Part shown: piece after piece, positions 1-6,686 of the stretch | Position numbering within the stretch: the first letter of the stretch is position 1 | Layout: each line of letters starts with the position of its first letter | From: JANOYJ01 sp031373225 | Lineage (GTDB): Bacteria > Pseudomonadota > Alphaproteobacteria > Rhizobiales > Rhizobiaceae | DNA: 12,052 nucleotides | Assembly: GCA_031373225.1 (NCBI GenBank) | Contig: JANMMM010000160.1 | Span: forward strand, 1 to 12,052 | Direction: 5' to 3' | Notes under the pieces: model-generated | Seen by the model: the letters and a program-made list of their open reading frames with translations, nothing else | Databases searched by the model: none | Told to the model about the DNA's origin: nothing | Translations under genes and position numbers: made by a program

Positions 1-35
1 AGGACAAGCGTGTTCTCGGGGTCTTTGTATGCCAT
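1..35 (-). CDS. Start of a second cyclophilin-type peptidyl-prolyl isomerase (partial, cut by left edge)
   Basis: On the minus strand an ATG at 35 opens a frame reading MAYKDPENTLVL before the window ends. This resembles the N-terminus I remember for cytoplasmic cyclophilins of Rhizobiales (M-A-x-K-D-P-E-N-T-L-V-L-E-T-T-K-G). It has no signal peptide, unlike its upstream neighbour. The gap after that neighbour's stop is 11 bp. An AAAGG partly overlapping the stop codon can serve as ribosome binding site, so the gene is probably the third in a coaD-ppi-ppi operon. Only 11-12 codons are visible; the family call rests on this short match and the gene order. Confidence 0.62.
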   Translation of the reverse strand, partial: MAYKDPENTLV

Positions 36-46
36 TTTTAATGCCT

Positions 47-616
47 TTATTTGCTTTCAGCGGTTTTGACGCTGATCATTTTGTCGGGGTCGGCGACCGA
101 GCCATTGTTGTTCTGGTCGCCCTTTTTGATCTTATCGACCAGTTCCATGCCGGATTCGACCTGGCCAACGACCGTGTATTGGCCGTTGAGAAAGTCGCCG
201 GGGGCGAACATGATGAAAAATTGCGAGTTGGCTGAATTAGGGTCCTGCGAGCGCGCCATGCCGATTGTGCCGCGCACGAACGGCTCCTTGGAGAATTCCG
301 CCGGAATGTCCGGCAGGTCGGACCCGCCGGTGCCTGCTGCGTTCAGGTTAAAATTGCCATCTGAATCGCCAAACTGTCCATCGCCGGTCTGTGCCATGAA
401 ACCGTCGATGACGCGGTGGAACACGACGCCGTCGTAAAAGCCCTTCTTCGCCAGCGCCTTGATACGCGCAACATGCTTGGGCGCAAGGTCAGGCCGCAGG
501 GCGATTGTCACGTCGCCGTCCTTGAGTTTGATAATCAAAGTGTCGTCAGGCGCTGCTGCATGGGCCGCAAAACTGAAGGCAAGCGCGGCGAGCGTGGTTC
601 CAATCCGAGTTTTCAT
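47..616 (-). CDS. ppiA: Secreted (periplasmic) cyclophilin-type peptidyl-prolyl cis-trans isomerase
   Basis: Catalyses cis-trans isomerisation of X-Pro bonds in exported proteins. The start at 616 is preceded by AGAGG six bases upstream and yields a clear signal peptide: MKTR, hydrophobic stretch 6-18, then AHA-A around residues 18-21. A longer ATG frame from 721 lies inside coaD and would bury the signal peptide, so I rejected it. The cyclophilin core follows: FHRVIDGFMAQTGD (66-79) with the catalytic Arg, the NSANSQFFIMF strand (128-137) and LNGQYTVVGQV (143-153). The position of the cyclosporin-binding Trp of human cyclophilin A is Phe/Leu, as in other bacterial enzymes. The length of 189 residues is normal. 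It begins 13 bp after the coaD stop and ends 11 bp before the next cyclophilin, so co-transcription is likely. Confidence 0.93.
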   Translation of the reverse strand: MKTRIGTTLAALAFSFAAHAAAPDDTLIIKLKDGDVTIALRPDLAPKHVARIKALAKKGFYDGVVFHRVIDGFMAQTGDGQFGDSDGNFNLNAAGTGGSDLPDIPAEFSKEPFVRGTIGMARSQDPNSANSQFFIMFAPGDFLNGQYTVVGQVESGMELVDKIKKGDQNNNGSVADPDKMISVKTAESK

Positions 617-629
617 CAAAAGCCTCTGG

Positions 630-1124
630 TTAGGTGTTGAATTTCTTGGCGAGCGCTGCGGACACTGCTTTCGGAACGAAAGCTGAGATATCGCCGCCCA
701 TCGTCGCGATCTGGCGCACAAGCGTTGCCGTGATGTGGCGCGAACCCGGCGCTGCTGGGATAAACACGGTCTGAACGCCCGGCGCCATGTCGCCGTTCAT
801 CCCGGCCATGTGCATCTCATAGTCAAAATCAGTCCCGTCGCGCAGCCCGCGCACAAGAATCGCAGCGCCCGCTTGCTTCGCCGCATCGACCGCAAGGCCG
901 TCGAATGAAACAACGGATATTTTCTTTGCCGCTTCCTTGAAGAGGCTCTCGGCTGCAATGGCAATCAGCGCCTCACGTTCGGCGAAACTGAACAGAGGCT
1001 TCTTTCCGGGATGAACGCCGATGGCCAGAACCAGCCGGTCGGCGATGGCCAAAGCACCGGCCATGACGGCTAGATGGCCGTTGGTCAGCGGATCAAACGA
1101 CCCCGGATAGAGCGCAATTTTCAT
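630..1124 (-). CDS. coaD: Phosphopantetheine adenylyltransferase (PPAT)
   Basis: Transfers AMP from ATP to 4'-phosphopantetheine to give dephospho-CoA, the penultimate step of coenzyme A synthesis, in the cytoplasm. The 164-residue length is normal for the family. The nucleotidyltransferase signature YPGSFDPLTNGH is at residues 6-17, with the T-x-G-H nucleotide-binding motif at 14-17. RGLRDGTDFDYEMHMAGMN (92-110) matches the conserved RGLR-x-x-x-DF-x-YE block. SRHITATLVRQIA followed by GGD-IS-FVP (128-151) matches the C-terminal block, in which ISS-S/T-LVR is the usual form. AGAGG lies about eight bases before the ATG. It is the first gene of the coaD-ppi-ppi set; its promoter must lie in 1125-1400, but I could not identify a convincing one. 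Confidence 0.95.
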   Translation of the reverse strand: MKIALYPGSFDPLTNGHLAVMAGALAIADRLVLAIGVHPGKKPLFSFAEREALIAIAAESLFKEAAKKISVVSFDGLAVDAAKQAGAAILVRGLRDGTDFDYEMHMAGMNGDMAPGVQTVFIPAAPGSRHITATLVRQIATMGGDISAFVPKAVSAALAKKFNT

Positions 1125-1287
1125 GCCGCGCCTCTACCTGTTTTGCCTTGCCGTTTCAACCAGTCACCTTTCGTAAAGCATGAACTCAAAATGAATGAAC
1201 CTTTTTGTCCCCGTTCAGCACTCATCAACGAAACTAAACGCCATATGAAACGTTATCTCGGCACAGGCTCCTCGAAAGGACACCAAC

Positions 1288-1404
1288 ATGCTGTTTCTCC
1301 TCTGCACCGCAATGATCATCTCCATGACCGCTGCAACAGCCATCATGCTGCATGCCGAATCGTCCAAGCCGAAGGTTGAGAAGGCGCGCGTCTACTGGCA
1401 TTAA
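1288..1404 (+). CDS. Small single-helix membrane peptide, 38 codons (hypothetical)
   Basis: An ATG at 1288 follows a good ribosome binding site, AAAGGA, seven bases upstream. The peptide begins MLFLLCTAMIISMTAATAI, one uninterrupted hydrophobic stretch of about 21 residues. A short charged tail follows: HAESSKPKVEKARVYWH. This is the shape of a small bitopic membrane protein or a short exported peptide; Leu-Cys at positions 5-6 is too close to the N-terminus for a usual lipobox. It is convergent with gyrA, and the two stop codons share the palindrome TTAA at 1401-1404. I do not recognise a family. For it: the strong Shine-Dalgarno, the clean hydrophobic/charged split, and its fit in the gap between two minus-strand genes. 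Against it: the length, and no clear promoter. Confidence 0.5.
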   Translation: MLFLLCTAMIISMTAATAIMLHAESSKPKVEKARVYWH

Positions 1405-4211
1405 GCCTCCGGTGCCGCGGCCTCTTCTTCCCCGTCCTCGTCGCCTTCCGGTTCGTTGATCCGCTCGACTGACGCAACTTTTTCGCCCTCCGCCGTGTTG
1501 AAAATGGTTACGCCCTTTGTGGCGCGGCTGGCGATGCGGATGCCGCCGACCGGCACGCGGATCAGCTGCCCGCCATCCGAAACAAGCATAAGCTGGTCCG
1601 CGTCGCCCACCGGGAACGTCGCAATCATCCTGCCAATCTCTTCAACCTTGCTCGTGTCCGTCGCCCTAATTCCTTTTCCGCCCCGGTTGGTGACGCGGAA
1701 GTCATACGAGCTCGAGCGCTTGCCATAGCCATATTCACTGACAGTCAGAACGAACTGCTCGGCGGCTTTCAGTTCCGCATAACGCTCGGACGAAAGCTCC
1801 GTGTCCTCCACCGCCTCTTCGCCGACCAAAGCCACTTCCTCAACATCCGTTGCACCCAGCGCCCTGCGCTCGGCAACTGCCTGTTTCAAATAGGCCGCGC
1901 GTTCCGCGGGAGAGGCGTTTACGTGCCGGAGAATTGCCAGCGAAATCACCTTGTCCGTCTCGGCCATATTAATGCCGCGCACGCCGATCGAGTTACGCCC
2001 GGCAAAGACCCGCACATCGGTCACCTCGAAGCGGATGCACTGGCCGGATGAGACCGTCAGCAGCACGTCGTCATTCTCGCCGCACGTCTCGACGCCAAGG
2101 ATTTCATCGCCCTCTTCGTCAAGTTTCATGGCGATCTTGCCGTTGCGGTTGACCTGGACAAAATCCGACAGCTTGTTGCGCCGCACAGTGCCGCGCGTCG
2201 TGGCGAACATCACGTCGAGCCCGGCCCAGCTCTCTTCGTTTTCCGGAAGCGGCATGATCGAGGTGATGCGCTCGCCCTGTTCGAGCGGCAACAGATTAAT
2301 CAACGCCTTGCCGCGCGACTGCGGCGTGCCGACGGGAAGCCGCCAGACTTTTTCCTTGTAGACGATGCCGCGCGACGAAAAGAACAGCACCGGCGTGTGG
2401 GTGTTGGCGACAAACAGCCGGTTGACGAAATCCTCGTCCTTGGTCGCCATGCCGGAGCGGCCTTTGCCACCGCGCCGCTGCGCCTTGTAGGTCACAAGCG
2501 GCACACGCTTGATATAGCCGGTGTGGCTGACGGTGACGACCATGTCCTCGCGGGCGATGAGGTCCTCATCCTCCATGTCCGGCCCGCCATCGGCAAGCTC
2601 GGTGCGGCGCGGCGTCGCAAACTGGTCGCGCACGGCGGCGAGCTCGTCTTTGACGATCTGCTGGATGCGGTCGCGCGAAGCGAGGATGTCGAGAAAATCC
2701 TTGATCTCAACGCCGATTTTCTCCAGCTCTTCCGCGATTTCCTCACGGCCCAGTGCCGTAAGCCGCGCAAGACGCAGATCGAGAATGGCCTTTGACTGCT
2801 CATCGGAGAGGAAATAGGTGTCATCGTCGTTCAGCTTATGGCGCGGATCGGCGATCAGCAGCACCAACGGCGCGACGTCCCTGGCCGGCCAGCGGCGCTC
2901 CATCAGCTCGGCTTTCGCCGTCGCCGGATCGGGCGCGCGGCGGATCAGCGCGATGATCTCGTCAATATTGGCGACGGCGATGGCAAGGCCGACCAAAATA
3001 TGCGCCCGGTCCCGCGCCTTCTTCAAAAGGAACTTCGTGCGGCGGCTGACGACCTCTTCGCGGAACGAGACGAAGGCGCGCAGCATGTCCAGGAGCGTCA
3101 TCAGCTCGGGCTTGCCGCCGTTCAGCGCCACCATGTTGCAGCCAAACGAAGACTGCAGCGGGGTGAAGCGGTAGAGCTGGTTCAAGACAACGTCCGAAAC
3201 CGCGTCGCGCTTCAATTCGATGACGACGCGGTAGCCGTCGCGGTCGGACTCGTCGCGCATGTCGGAAACGCCCTCGATACGCTTGTCGCGCACCAGTTCG
3301 GCCATTTTCTCGATCATCAGCTTTTTGTTCACCTGATAGGGAACTTCGGAGATGATGATCGCCTCGCGGTCGCCCTTAAACTGCTCGATATGGGCGCGGC
3401 CGCGCATGATGACCGAGCCGCGGCCTGTGGCGTAGGCGGAATGAATGCCGGAGCGGCCAAGAATTATGCCGCCGGTCGGGAAGTCCGGCCCCGGAATGTG
3501 CTCCAGCATTTCCGAAAGTTCGATCTCCGGCTTTTCGATCAGCGCCAGACAGCCGTTGATGACTTCGCCGAGATTGTGTGAGGGAATATTCGTCGCCATG
3601 CCGACGGCGATGCCGCCTGCGCCATTGACCAGAAGGTTCGGGAACTTCGCCGGCATGACCACCGGCTCTTGCAGCGTGCCGTCGTAATTGTCTTTGAAAT
3701 CAACGGTTTCCTTGTCGAGATCATCCAGCAGCGAATGCGCGGCGCGCTGCAGGCGGCATTCGGTGTAGCGCTCGGCGGCCGGCGGATCACCGTCAATCGA
3801 GCCGAAATTGCCCTGTCCGTCGATCAGCGGCAGCCGCAGCGACCAGTCCTGCGCCATGCGCGCCAGCGCATCGTAAATCGCCGGGCCGGAATGCGGATGG
3901 TATTTACCCATGACGTCGCCGGTGACGCGGGCGCATTTCACATGCTTCTTGTTCCAGTCAATGCCAAGCTCCGACATGCCGAACAGAATGCGCCTGTGCA
4001 CCGGCTTCAGTCCGTCGCGCACATCCGGCAGCGCCCGCGACACGATCACACTCATGGCGTAATCGAGATAGCTGCGCTGCATTTCATCGATGATGGAAAT
4101 CGGCTCGATGCCCGGCGCGTTCGCCCCGCCATCGCCTGGATTGGTCAGATCACTCAAAATTTGCCTGCCGGTTAGAGAATCAGCTGCGGTCTTATAACGT
4201 TTCGCGCCCAT
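1401..4211 (-). CDS. gyrA: DNA gyrase subunit A
   Basis: Breakage-reunion subunit of DNA gyrase (A2B2), which introduces negative supercoils. Counting from the ATG at 4211 (936 residues), the winged-helix/tower core is at about 35-560, with catalytic Tyr149 in ERYTECRL (E. coli Tyr122). The GyrA box QRRGGKG is at 578-584, then the beta-pinwheel, ending in an acidic tail (EPEGDEDGEEE). An insertion of roughly 50 residues (about 762-819) within the pinwheel, absent from E. coli, is typical of Alphaproteobacteria. Residues 108-110, equivalent to E. coli 81-83, read Ser-Gly-Pro instead of Gly-Asp-(Ser/Ala); Asp114 (E. coli 87) is kept. The outer ATG has no Shine-Dalgarno. The TTG at 4157 gives the more family-like N-terminus MSDLTNPGDGG and has GGCAGG upstream, so the true protein may be 918 residues. 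The gene stands alone, 276 bp before coaD. Confidence 0.98.
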   Translation of the reverse strand: MGAKRYKTAADSLTGRQILSDLTNPGDGGANAPGIEPISIIDEMQRSYLDYAMSVIVSRALPDVRDGLKPVHRRILFGMSELGIDWNKKHVKCARVTGDVMGKYHPHSGPAIYDALARMAQDWSLRLPLIDGQGNFGSIDGDPPAAERYTECRLQRAAHSLLDDLDKETVDFKDNYDGTLQEPVVMPAKFPNLLVNGAGGIAVGMATNIPSHNLGEVINGCLALIEKPEIELSEMLEHIPGPDFPTGGIILGRSGIHSAYATGRGSVIMRGRAHIEQFKGDREAIIISEVPYQVNKKLMIEKMAELVRDKRIEGVSDMRDESDRDGYRVVIELKRDAVSDVVLNQLYRFTPLQSSFGCNMVALNGGKPELMTLLDMLRAFVSFREEVVSRRTKFLLKKARDRAHILVGLAIAVANIDEIIALIRRAPDPATAKAELMERRWPARDVAPLVLLIADPRHKLNDDDTYFLSDEQSKAILDLRLARLTALGREEIAEELEKIGVEIKDFLDILASRDRIQQIVKDELAAVRDQFATPRRTELADGGPDMEDEDLIAREDMVVTVSHTGYIKRVPLVTYKAQRRGGKGRSGMATKDEDFVNRLFVANTHTPVLFFSSRGIVYKEKVWRLPVGTPQSRGKALINLLPLEQGERITSIMPLPENEESWAGLDVMFATTRGTVRRNKLSDFVQVNRNGKIAMKLDEEGDEILGVETCGENDDVLLTVSSGQCIRFEVTDVRVFAGRNSIGVRGINMAETDKVISLAILRHVNASPAERAAYLKQAVAERRALGATDVEEVALVGEEAVEDTELSSERYAELKAAEQFVLTVSEYGYGKRSSSYDFRVTNRGGKGIRATDTSKVEEIGRMIATFPVGDADQLMLVSDGGQLIRVPVGGIRIASRATKGVTIFNTAEGEKVASVERINEPEGDEDGEEEAAAPEA
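4155..4168 (-). promoter_or_regulatory. Candidate ribosome binding site and TTG start of gyrA
   Basis: On the minus strand GGCAGG lies about six bases before a TTG (4157-4155) in frame with gyrA. Starting here gives MSDLTNPGDGG...PGIEPISI, close to the usual alphaproteobacterial GyrA N-terminus. The ATG at 4211 adds 18 residues unlike that family and has no purine-rich site ahead of it. This is a start-choice argument only. Confidence 0.5.
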
Positions 4212-4319
4212 AAAAGCGAACGCAGGTCAAAACTGTTTGCGCCGATAAAGCTATATGTATCAATATGTTAGAGAGTTTTTTAGGGAACATTGGAAAAGAT
4301 CAATTCTGTTCTTATCCGT

Positions 4320-4346
4320 TTGAGACGCGGCGTGCCTTGATATAGT
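4320..4346 (+). promoter_or_regulatory. Candidate promoter for the GNAT gene, possibly giving a leaderless mRNA
   Basis: TATAGT at 4341-4346 is a good -10 match and TTGAGA at 4320-4325 a possible -35, though the 15-bp spacer is short. The ATG of the downstream gene begins at 4355, only eight bases after the -10, so transcription would start at or within a base or two of the ATG. There is no Shine-Dalgarno sequence. If the promoter is real, the mRNA is leaderless. Confidence 0.4.
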
Positions 4347-4354
4347 GTCAGACC

Positions 4355-4921
4355 ATGTCGAATCTCCTGACAGTTTTTCCCGTCAACAGCAGCCGCTGGG
4401 ACGACTTTTATTCGTTGTTCGAAGGGCGCGGCGGACCAAAGTCATGCTGGTGCATGATTTGGCGTTCCTTTGAAACCAGCCCTGACATGACCGACAAGGC
4501 AGCCCGCAGGGCCGCGATGCAACAGCGGATCATATCGAACAATCCTGTGGGTCTGCTCGGATATTTTGAAGGGGCTGCGGTTGCTTGGTGCTCTGTCGCC
4601 CCCCGCGCGACATTTAAGAAAACGCTTGGCGGGGTGAATGCTGATTCCGATACTGAAGAGTCGGTCTGGTCACTCACTTGCTTCTTCGTGAAACGGGAAT
4701 TGCGAGGACGCAGCTTTTCGGCCCAGTTGATCGACGCCGCTGAAGACTACGCGCGCGCCAATGGCGCCAAGGTCATCGAAGCCTATCCGGTTGATCCAAA
4801 TTCGCCGAGCTACCGCTTCTCAGGATTTGTGCCGATGTTTGAGGCGCGCGGCTTCCGAAAAGCCGGAGCGGCGGGCGCTCGAAGAAATGTGTTCAGAAAA
4901 GGCCTTGAAGCTTTGGTCTAG
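4355..4921 (+). CDS. GNAT-family N-acetyltransferase
   Basis: Predicted acetyl-CoA-dependent acetyltransferase of 188 residues; the substrate cannot be read from the sequence. The N-terminal segment has the KSCWCMIWR motif (29-37) of a GNAT subgroup with a Cys-Trp-Cys near the start. The core has the usual order: LLGYFEGAAVAWCSVAPR (67-84), the beta-4 strand WSLTCFFVKRELRGRSFSAQLI (105-125) with R-G-R-S in place of the classical Q/R-x-x-G-x-G/A acetyl-CoA loop, then helix AAEDYARANGAKVIEAYPV (128-146). The C-terminal F-EARGFRKAG (162-171) matches the GNAT beta-6/7 end. It is divergent from gyrA across 143 bp. The stop at 4921 is 139 bp before marC, so the two may be transcribed separately. 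Confidence 0.86.
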   Translation: MSNLLTVFPVNSSRWDDFYSLFEGRGGPKSCWCMIWRSFETSPDMTDKAARRAAMQQRIISNNPVGLLGYFEGAAVAWCSVAPRATFKKTLGGVNADSDTEESVWSLTCFFVKRELRGRSFSAQLIDAAEDYARANGAKVIEAYPVDPNSPSYRFSGFVPMFEARGFRKAGAAGARRNVFRKGLEALV

Positions 4922-5047
4922 AAATTGCCCGCGCCGGGCGAAGTTTGCCGGCTCAAATAAACGCGCGCCCTCTTCGGCCTTTGCCTGTTTAATCACCCGG
5001 CAAGCTGATATGAGCAGACAAATCGTCTGTCAGTCAGGCGGTAAAAC

Positions 5048-5054
5048 GGGGGAG
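5048..5054 (+). promoter_or_regulatory. Strong ribosome binding site that fixes the marC start at TTG 5061
   Basis: GGGGGAG at 5048-5054 lies six bases before a TTG at 5061 in the marC frame. The only nearby ATG in frame, at 5010, has no comparable site and would add 17 polar residues (MSRQIVCQ...GELV) that MarC proteins normally lack. The TTG start gives 208 residues, the usual family length. Confidence 0.6.
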
Positions 5055-5060
5055 CTCGTC

Positions 5061-5687
5061 TTGCCGGTATGGGATCAATTGTTCAACGCGCTGGTTACCT
5101 TGATGGTCACCATCGATCCGCCGGGCCTGGCGCCGCTGTTTCTGGTGCTGACGCGCGGCATGGACCGCAGCCAGCGCAAACAGGTGGCCGTGCGGGCCAG
5201 CATCATCTCCTTTCTTGTGCTTTCAATGTTCGCCTTGTTGGGAATTGCCATCCTCTCGGTGTTCGGCATCACCGTCGCCGCATTCCGTGTGGCGGGTGGA
5301 TTTCTGTTGTTTTACATCGCCTTCGAAATGATCTTTGAGCGTCGCCAGCAGCGGCACGAGCAGAGCGCCGAAACCGCCATCACCCGCGACATGATCCACA
5401 ACATCGCCGCCTTCCCGCTCGCCATCCCGCTGATCGCGGGGCCGGGCGCGATCTCCGCGACCATCCTGCTCGCCGACACGTCCGGCAGCGTGCAAGGGCG
5501 GCTTGCGCTCGCCGGCATCATCGCCGTCTGCATCGCCGCGTCTTATCTGGTGTTTATTGTCGCCGACCGTGTGGACAAATTCCTCGGCCAGACCGGCCGC
5601 TCCATCCTGACGCGGCTGCTGGGGTTGATCCTCGCAGCGCTGGCAGTTCAGTTTGTGGCGGACGGGGTGAAGATACTGGCGGGGTAA
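5061..5687 (+). CDS. marC: MarC/UPF0056-family integral membrane protein
   Basis: Member of the MarC (NAAT) family of six-helix inner-membrane proteins. Some relatives have been linked to amino acid export; the cargo here is unknown, and the original marC role in multidrug resistance was not upheld. Starting at TTG 5061, predicted helices are near 7-30, 45-67, 72-92, 118-138, 147-168 and 183-205. The two family half-motifs are clear: TIDPPGLAPLF (17-27) in helix 1 and FPLAIPLIAGPGAISATIL (118-136) in helix 4. The loop between helices 3 and 4 is charged (ERRQQRHEQSAE). It is convergent with ssb. A short GC hairpin overlaps its stop codon and the inverted repeat at 5720-5799 follows. A frame open as far back as 4761 runs through the GNAT gene and is not used. 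Confidence 0.9.
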   Translation: MPVWDQLFNALVTLMVTIDPPGLAPLFLVLTRGMDRSQRKQVAVRASIISFLVLSMFALLGIAILSVFGITVAAFRVAGGFLLFYIAFEMIFERRQQRHEQSAETAITRDMIHNIAAFPLAIPLIAGPGAISATILLADTSGSVQGRLALAGIIAVCIAASYLVFIVADRVDKFLGQTGRSILTRLLGLILAALAVQFVADGVKILAG

Positions 5688-5696
5688 GTTCCCCGC
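5679..5696 (+). terminator. GC hairpin at the marC stop codon (possible weak terminator)
   Basis: GCGGGG-TAAGTT-CCCCGC forms a perfect 6-bp stem with a 6-base loop across the marC stop codon. It is not followed by a T-run, so it is at best a weak or factor-assisted terminator, or a 3'-end stabiliser. Confidence 0.3.
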
Positions 5697-5719
5697 ATAC
5701 AGGGCAAAGGACGGAGCAA

Positions 5720-5799
5720 AGATAGGGGACAGTTTACTTTTTGCCAATTCTGCTGGAAATTTTTAACTGCGCTGGCAAAAAGTAAACTGTCCCCGATCT
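5720..5799. repeat. Perfect 22-bp inverted repeat, REP/REPIN-like palindromic element
   Basis: The left arm, 5725-5746, begins GGGGACAGTTTAC and ends TTTTTGCCA. The right arm, 5773-5794, is its exact reverse complement, ending CTGTCCCC. With one mismatch the arms extend to 27 bp (AGAT/ATCT flanks at 5720 and 5799). The spacer is 26 bases. The GGGGACAGTTTAC core is, as I recall, common in short dispersed palindromes linked to REP-associated tyrosine transposases (RAYT, IS200-like Y1 family). No transposase gene is in the window, so this would be a non-autonomous copy. It sits in the convergent gap between marC and ssb, where such elements usually lie, and the transcript from either side would fold into a long hairpin. 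Confidence 0.75.
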
Positions 5800-5814
5800 C
5801 TCCACCGCTCAACA

Positions 5815-6327
5815 TCAAAACGGAATCTCATCATCCAGATCGCGCGAGAAGCTCCCGCCGCCGCTTGCCGGCGCCGCAGCTGGTGCGCGGCTGCCGAAGC
5901 CGCCGTTCGACGCCGCTGGCGCATTGGAGCGCCCGGAATCGCTCTCGCCATAATCGCGCGCGCCGCCGCCATCGTTCTTGGAATCAAGCATCGTCAGCTC
6001 GCCGCGGTATTTTTGCAGCACGATCTCGGTCGTGTAGCGGTCGGCGCCGGACTGGTCGGTCCATTTGCGCGTCTGCAGCGCGCCTTCGATGTAAACCTTC
6101 ATGCCCTTCTTCAGGTACTGCTCGGCCACCTTGGCAATGCCGTCATTGAAAATGACAATGTTGTGCCACTCGGTCTTTTCCTTGCGCTCGCCACTGTTCT
6201 TGTCGCGCCAGCTCTCGGAGGTCGCGAGGGAAAAGCTCACCACGCTGTCGCCCGACTGCATTTTGCGCACTTCCGGATCCTTACCCAGATTGCCCACCAA
6301 CGTCACTTTGTTCACACTGCCGGCCAT
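5815..6327 (-). CDS. ssb: Single-stranded DNA-binding protein
   Basis: Binds and protects single-stranded DNA in replication, recombination and repair, and recruits partners through its C-terminal tail. It has 170 residues. The OB-fold occupies about 1-110 (MAGSVNKVTLVGNLGKDPE at the start; WHNIVIFNDGIAKVAEQYLKKG; VYIEGALQTRKW). A low-complexity Gly/Ala/Ser/Pro linker follows (about 118-160), then the acidic tip DLDDEIPF (163-170), the standard SSB interaction motif. GAGG lies about eight bases upstream of the ATG. It is divergent from uvrA, an arrangement shared with many proteobacteria. The promoter at 6450-6478 carries a degenerate LexA box, so damage induction is plausible. Confidence 0.97.
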   Translation of the reverse strand: MAGSVNKVTLVGNLGKDPEVRKMQSGDSVVSFSLATSESWRDKNSGERKEKTEWHNIVIFNDGIAKVAEQYLKKGMKVYIEGALQTRKWTDQSGADRYTTEIVLQKYRGELTMLDSKNDGGGARDYGESDSGRSNAPAASNGGFGSRAPAAAPASGGGSFSRDLDDEIPF

Positions 6328-6438
6328 GATGGCGCCTCACATTTTAAACCGGGCGTCCCGCACGCCCATTGCACGCTTTGCTCTAACGCTAAAACACCCA
6401 AGCCGCTTGCCGCTATTGCCGATGTCCACAGGCTTTAT

Positions 6439-6453
6439 GTTTCTTGTTTGTTC
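6439..6453 (-). promoter_or_regulatory. Degenerate LexA (SOS) box of ssb
   Basis: On the minus strand GAAC-AAACAAG-AAAC is one base off the alphaproteobacterial LexA direct repeat GAAC-N7-GAAC (plus strand GTTT-N7-GTTC). Its intact half overlaps the -10 of the ssb promoter, where a repressor would act. One mismatch and the AT-rich setting leave room for chance. Confidence 0.5.
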
Positions 6454-6478
6454 TATTTCGTTAACCAAAAGTTGTCAA
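6450..6478 (-). promoter_or_regulatory. Promoter of ssb
   Basis: On the minus strand TTGACA (6478-6473, perfect -35) is followed after exactly 17 bases by TAGAAC (6455-6450, 4 of 6 to the -10 consensus). Transcription would start near 6443, giving a leader of about 115 bases before the ssb ATG at 6327. Confidence 0.6.
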
Positions 6479-6513
6479 GCGGCAAACTTGCGCGGACCAG
6501 GAAAAAAAGCCTT

Positions 6514-6559
6514 GAAAAGAAATGGCCCCGCCGCATCAAATTTGATCGCGCGCGGGGCC
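6514..6559 (-). terminator. Intrinsic terminator on the minus strand, upstream of ssb
   Basis: Read on the minus strand, GGCCCCGC pairs perfectly with GCGGGGCC (8 bp). The interior holds the self-complementary ATCAAATTTGAT, and the stem is followed at once by ATTTCTTTTC, a T-rich tail. Read on the plus strand the tail is GGTCGGG, so only the minus direction fits. It lies upstream of the ssb promoter and would stop a transcript coming from 6560-6830, where no ordinary gene is present. Confidence 0.55.
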
Positions 6560-6629
6560 GGTCGGGTTTCCCCTTGCCCTTCAGTAGGGCATTTATCTTT
6601 CGCCTGCATTATGGTGAGGCGACAAAAAG

Positions 6630-6686
6630 TCAGCGATGTGGGTCATGCGGGAGCGCCCGCTGCGCAGTCAAGTCAGGTGGCGTCAT
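6630..6686 (-). CDS. 18-codon ORF with very strong Shine-Dalgarno (leader peptide or sRNA-borne ORF, uncertain)
   Basis: On the minus strand AAAGGAGGGGAGC precedes an ATG (6686-6684) that opens MTPPDLTAQRALPHDPHR and a TGA. The site contains a full AGGAGG. Upstream, TTGACG (6764-6759) and CAACAT (6741-6736), 17 bp apart, form a weak possible promoter. The unit ends about 70 bases before the terminator at 6514-6559. The peptide is too short to assign. Equally, the complementary plus-strand CCCCTCCTTT could be an anti-Shine-Dalgarno seed of a plus-strand sRNA. I report it because a strong site and a terminator enclose it, not because the peptide is recognised. Confidence 0.28.
   Translation of the reverse strand: MTPPDLTAQRALPHDPHR

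Noticed and set aside
617..721. 35-codon N-terminal extension of the secreted cyclophilin
   Set aside because: It lies inside coaD and would put Arg-rich residues ahead of a clear signal peptide; the ATG at 616 has its own AGAGG.
2838..3581. 247-codon plus-strand open frame inside gyrA
   Set aside because: It is fully antisense to conserved GyrA core sequence, has no ribosome binding site or recognisable domain, and its composition (rich in Arg, Asp, His, Gln, Val) is typical of antisense frames in GC-rich genes.
4761..5060. 100-codon N-terminal extension of the marC frame
   Set aside because: It overlaps the GNAT coding sequence in another frame. The family length and the strong ribosome binding site both place the start at 5061.
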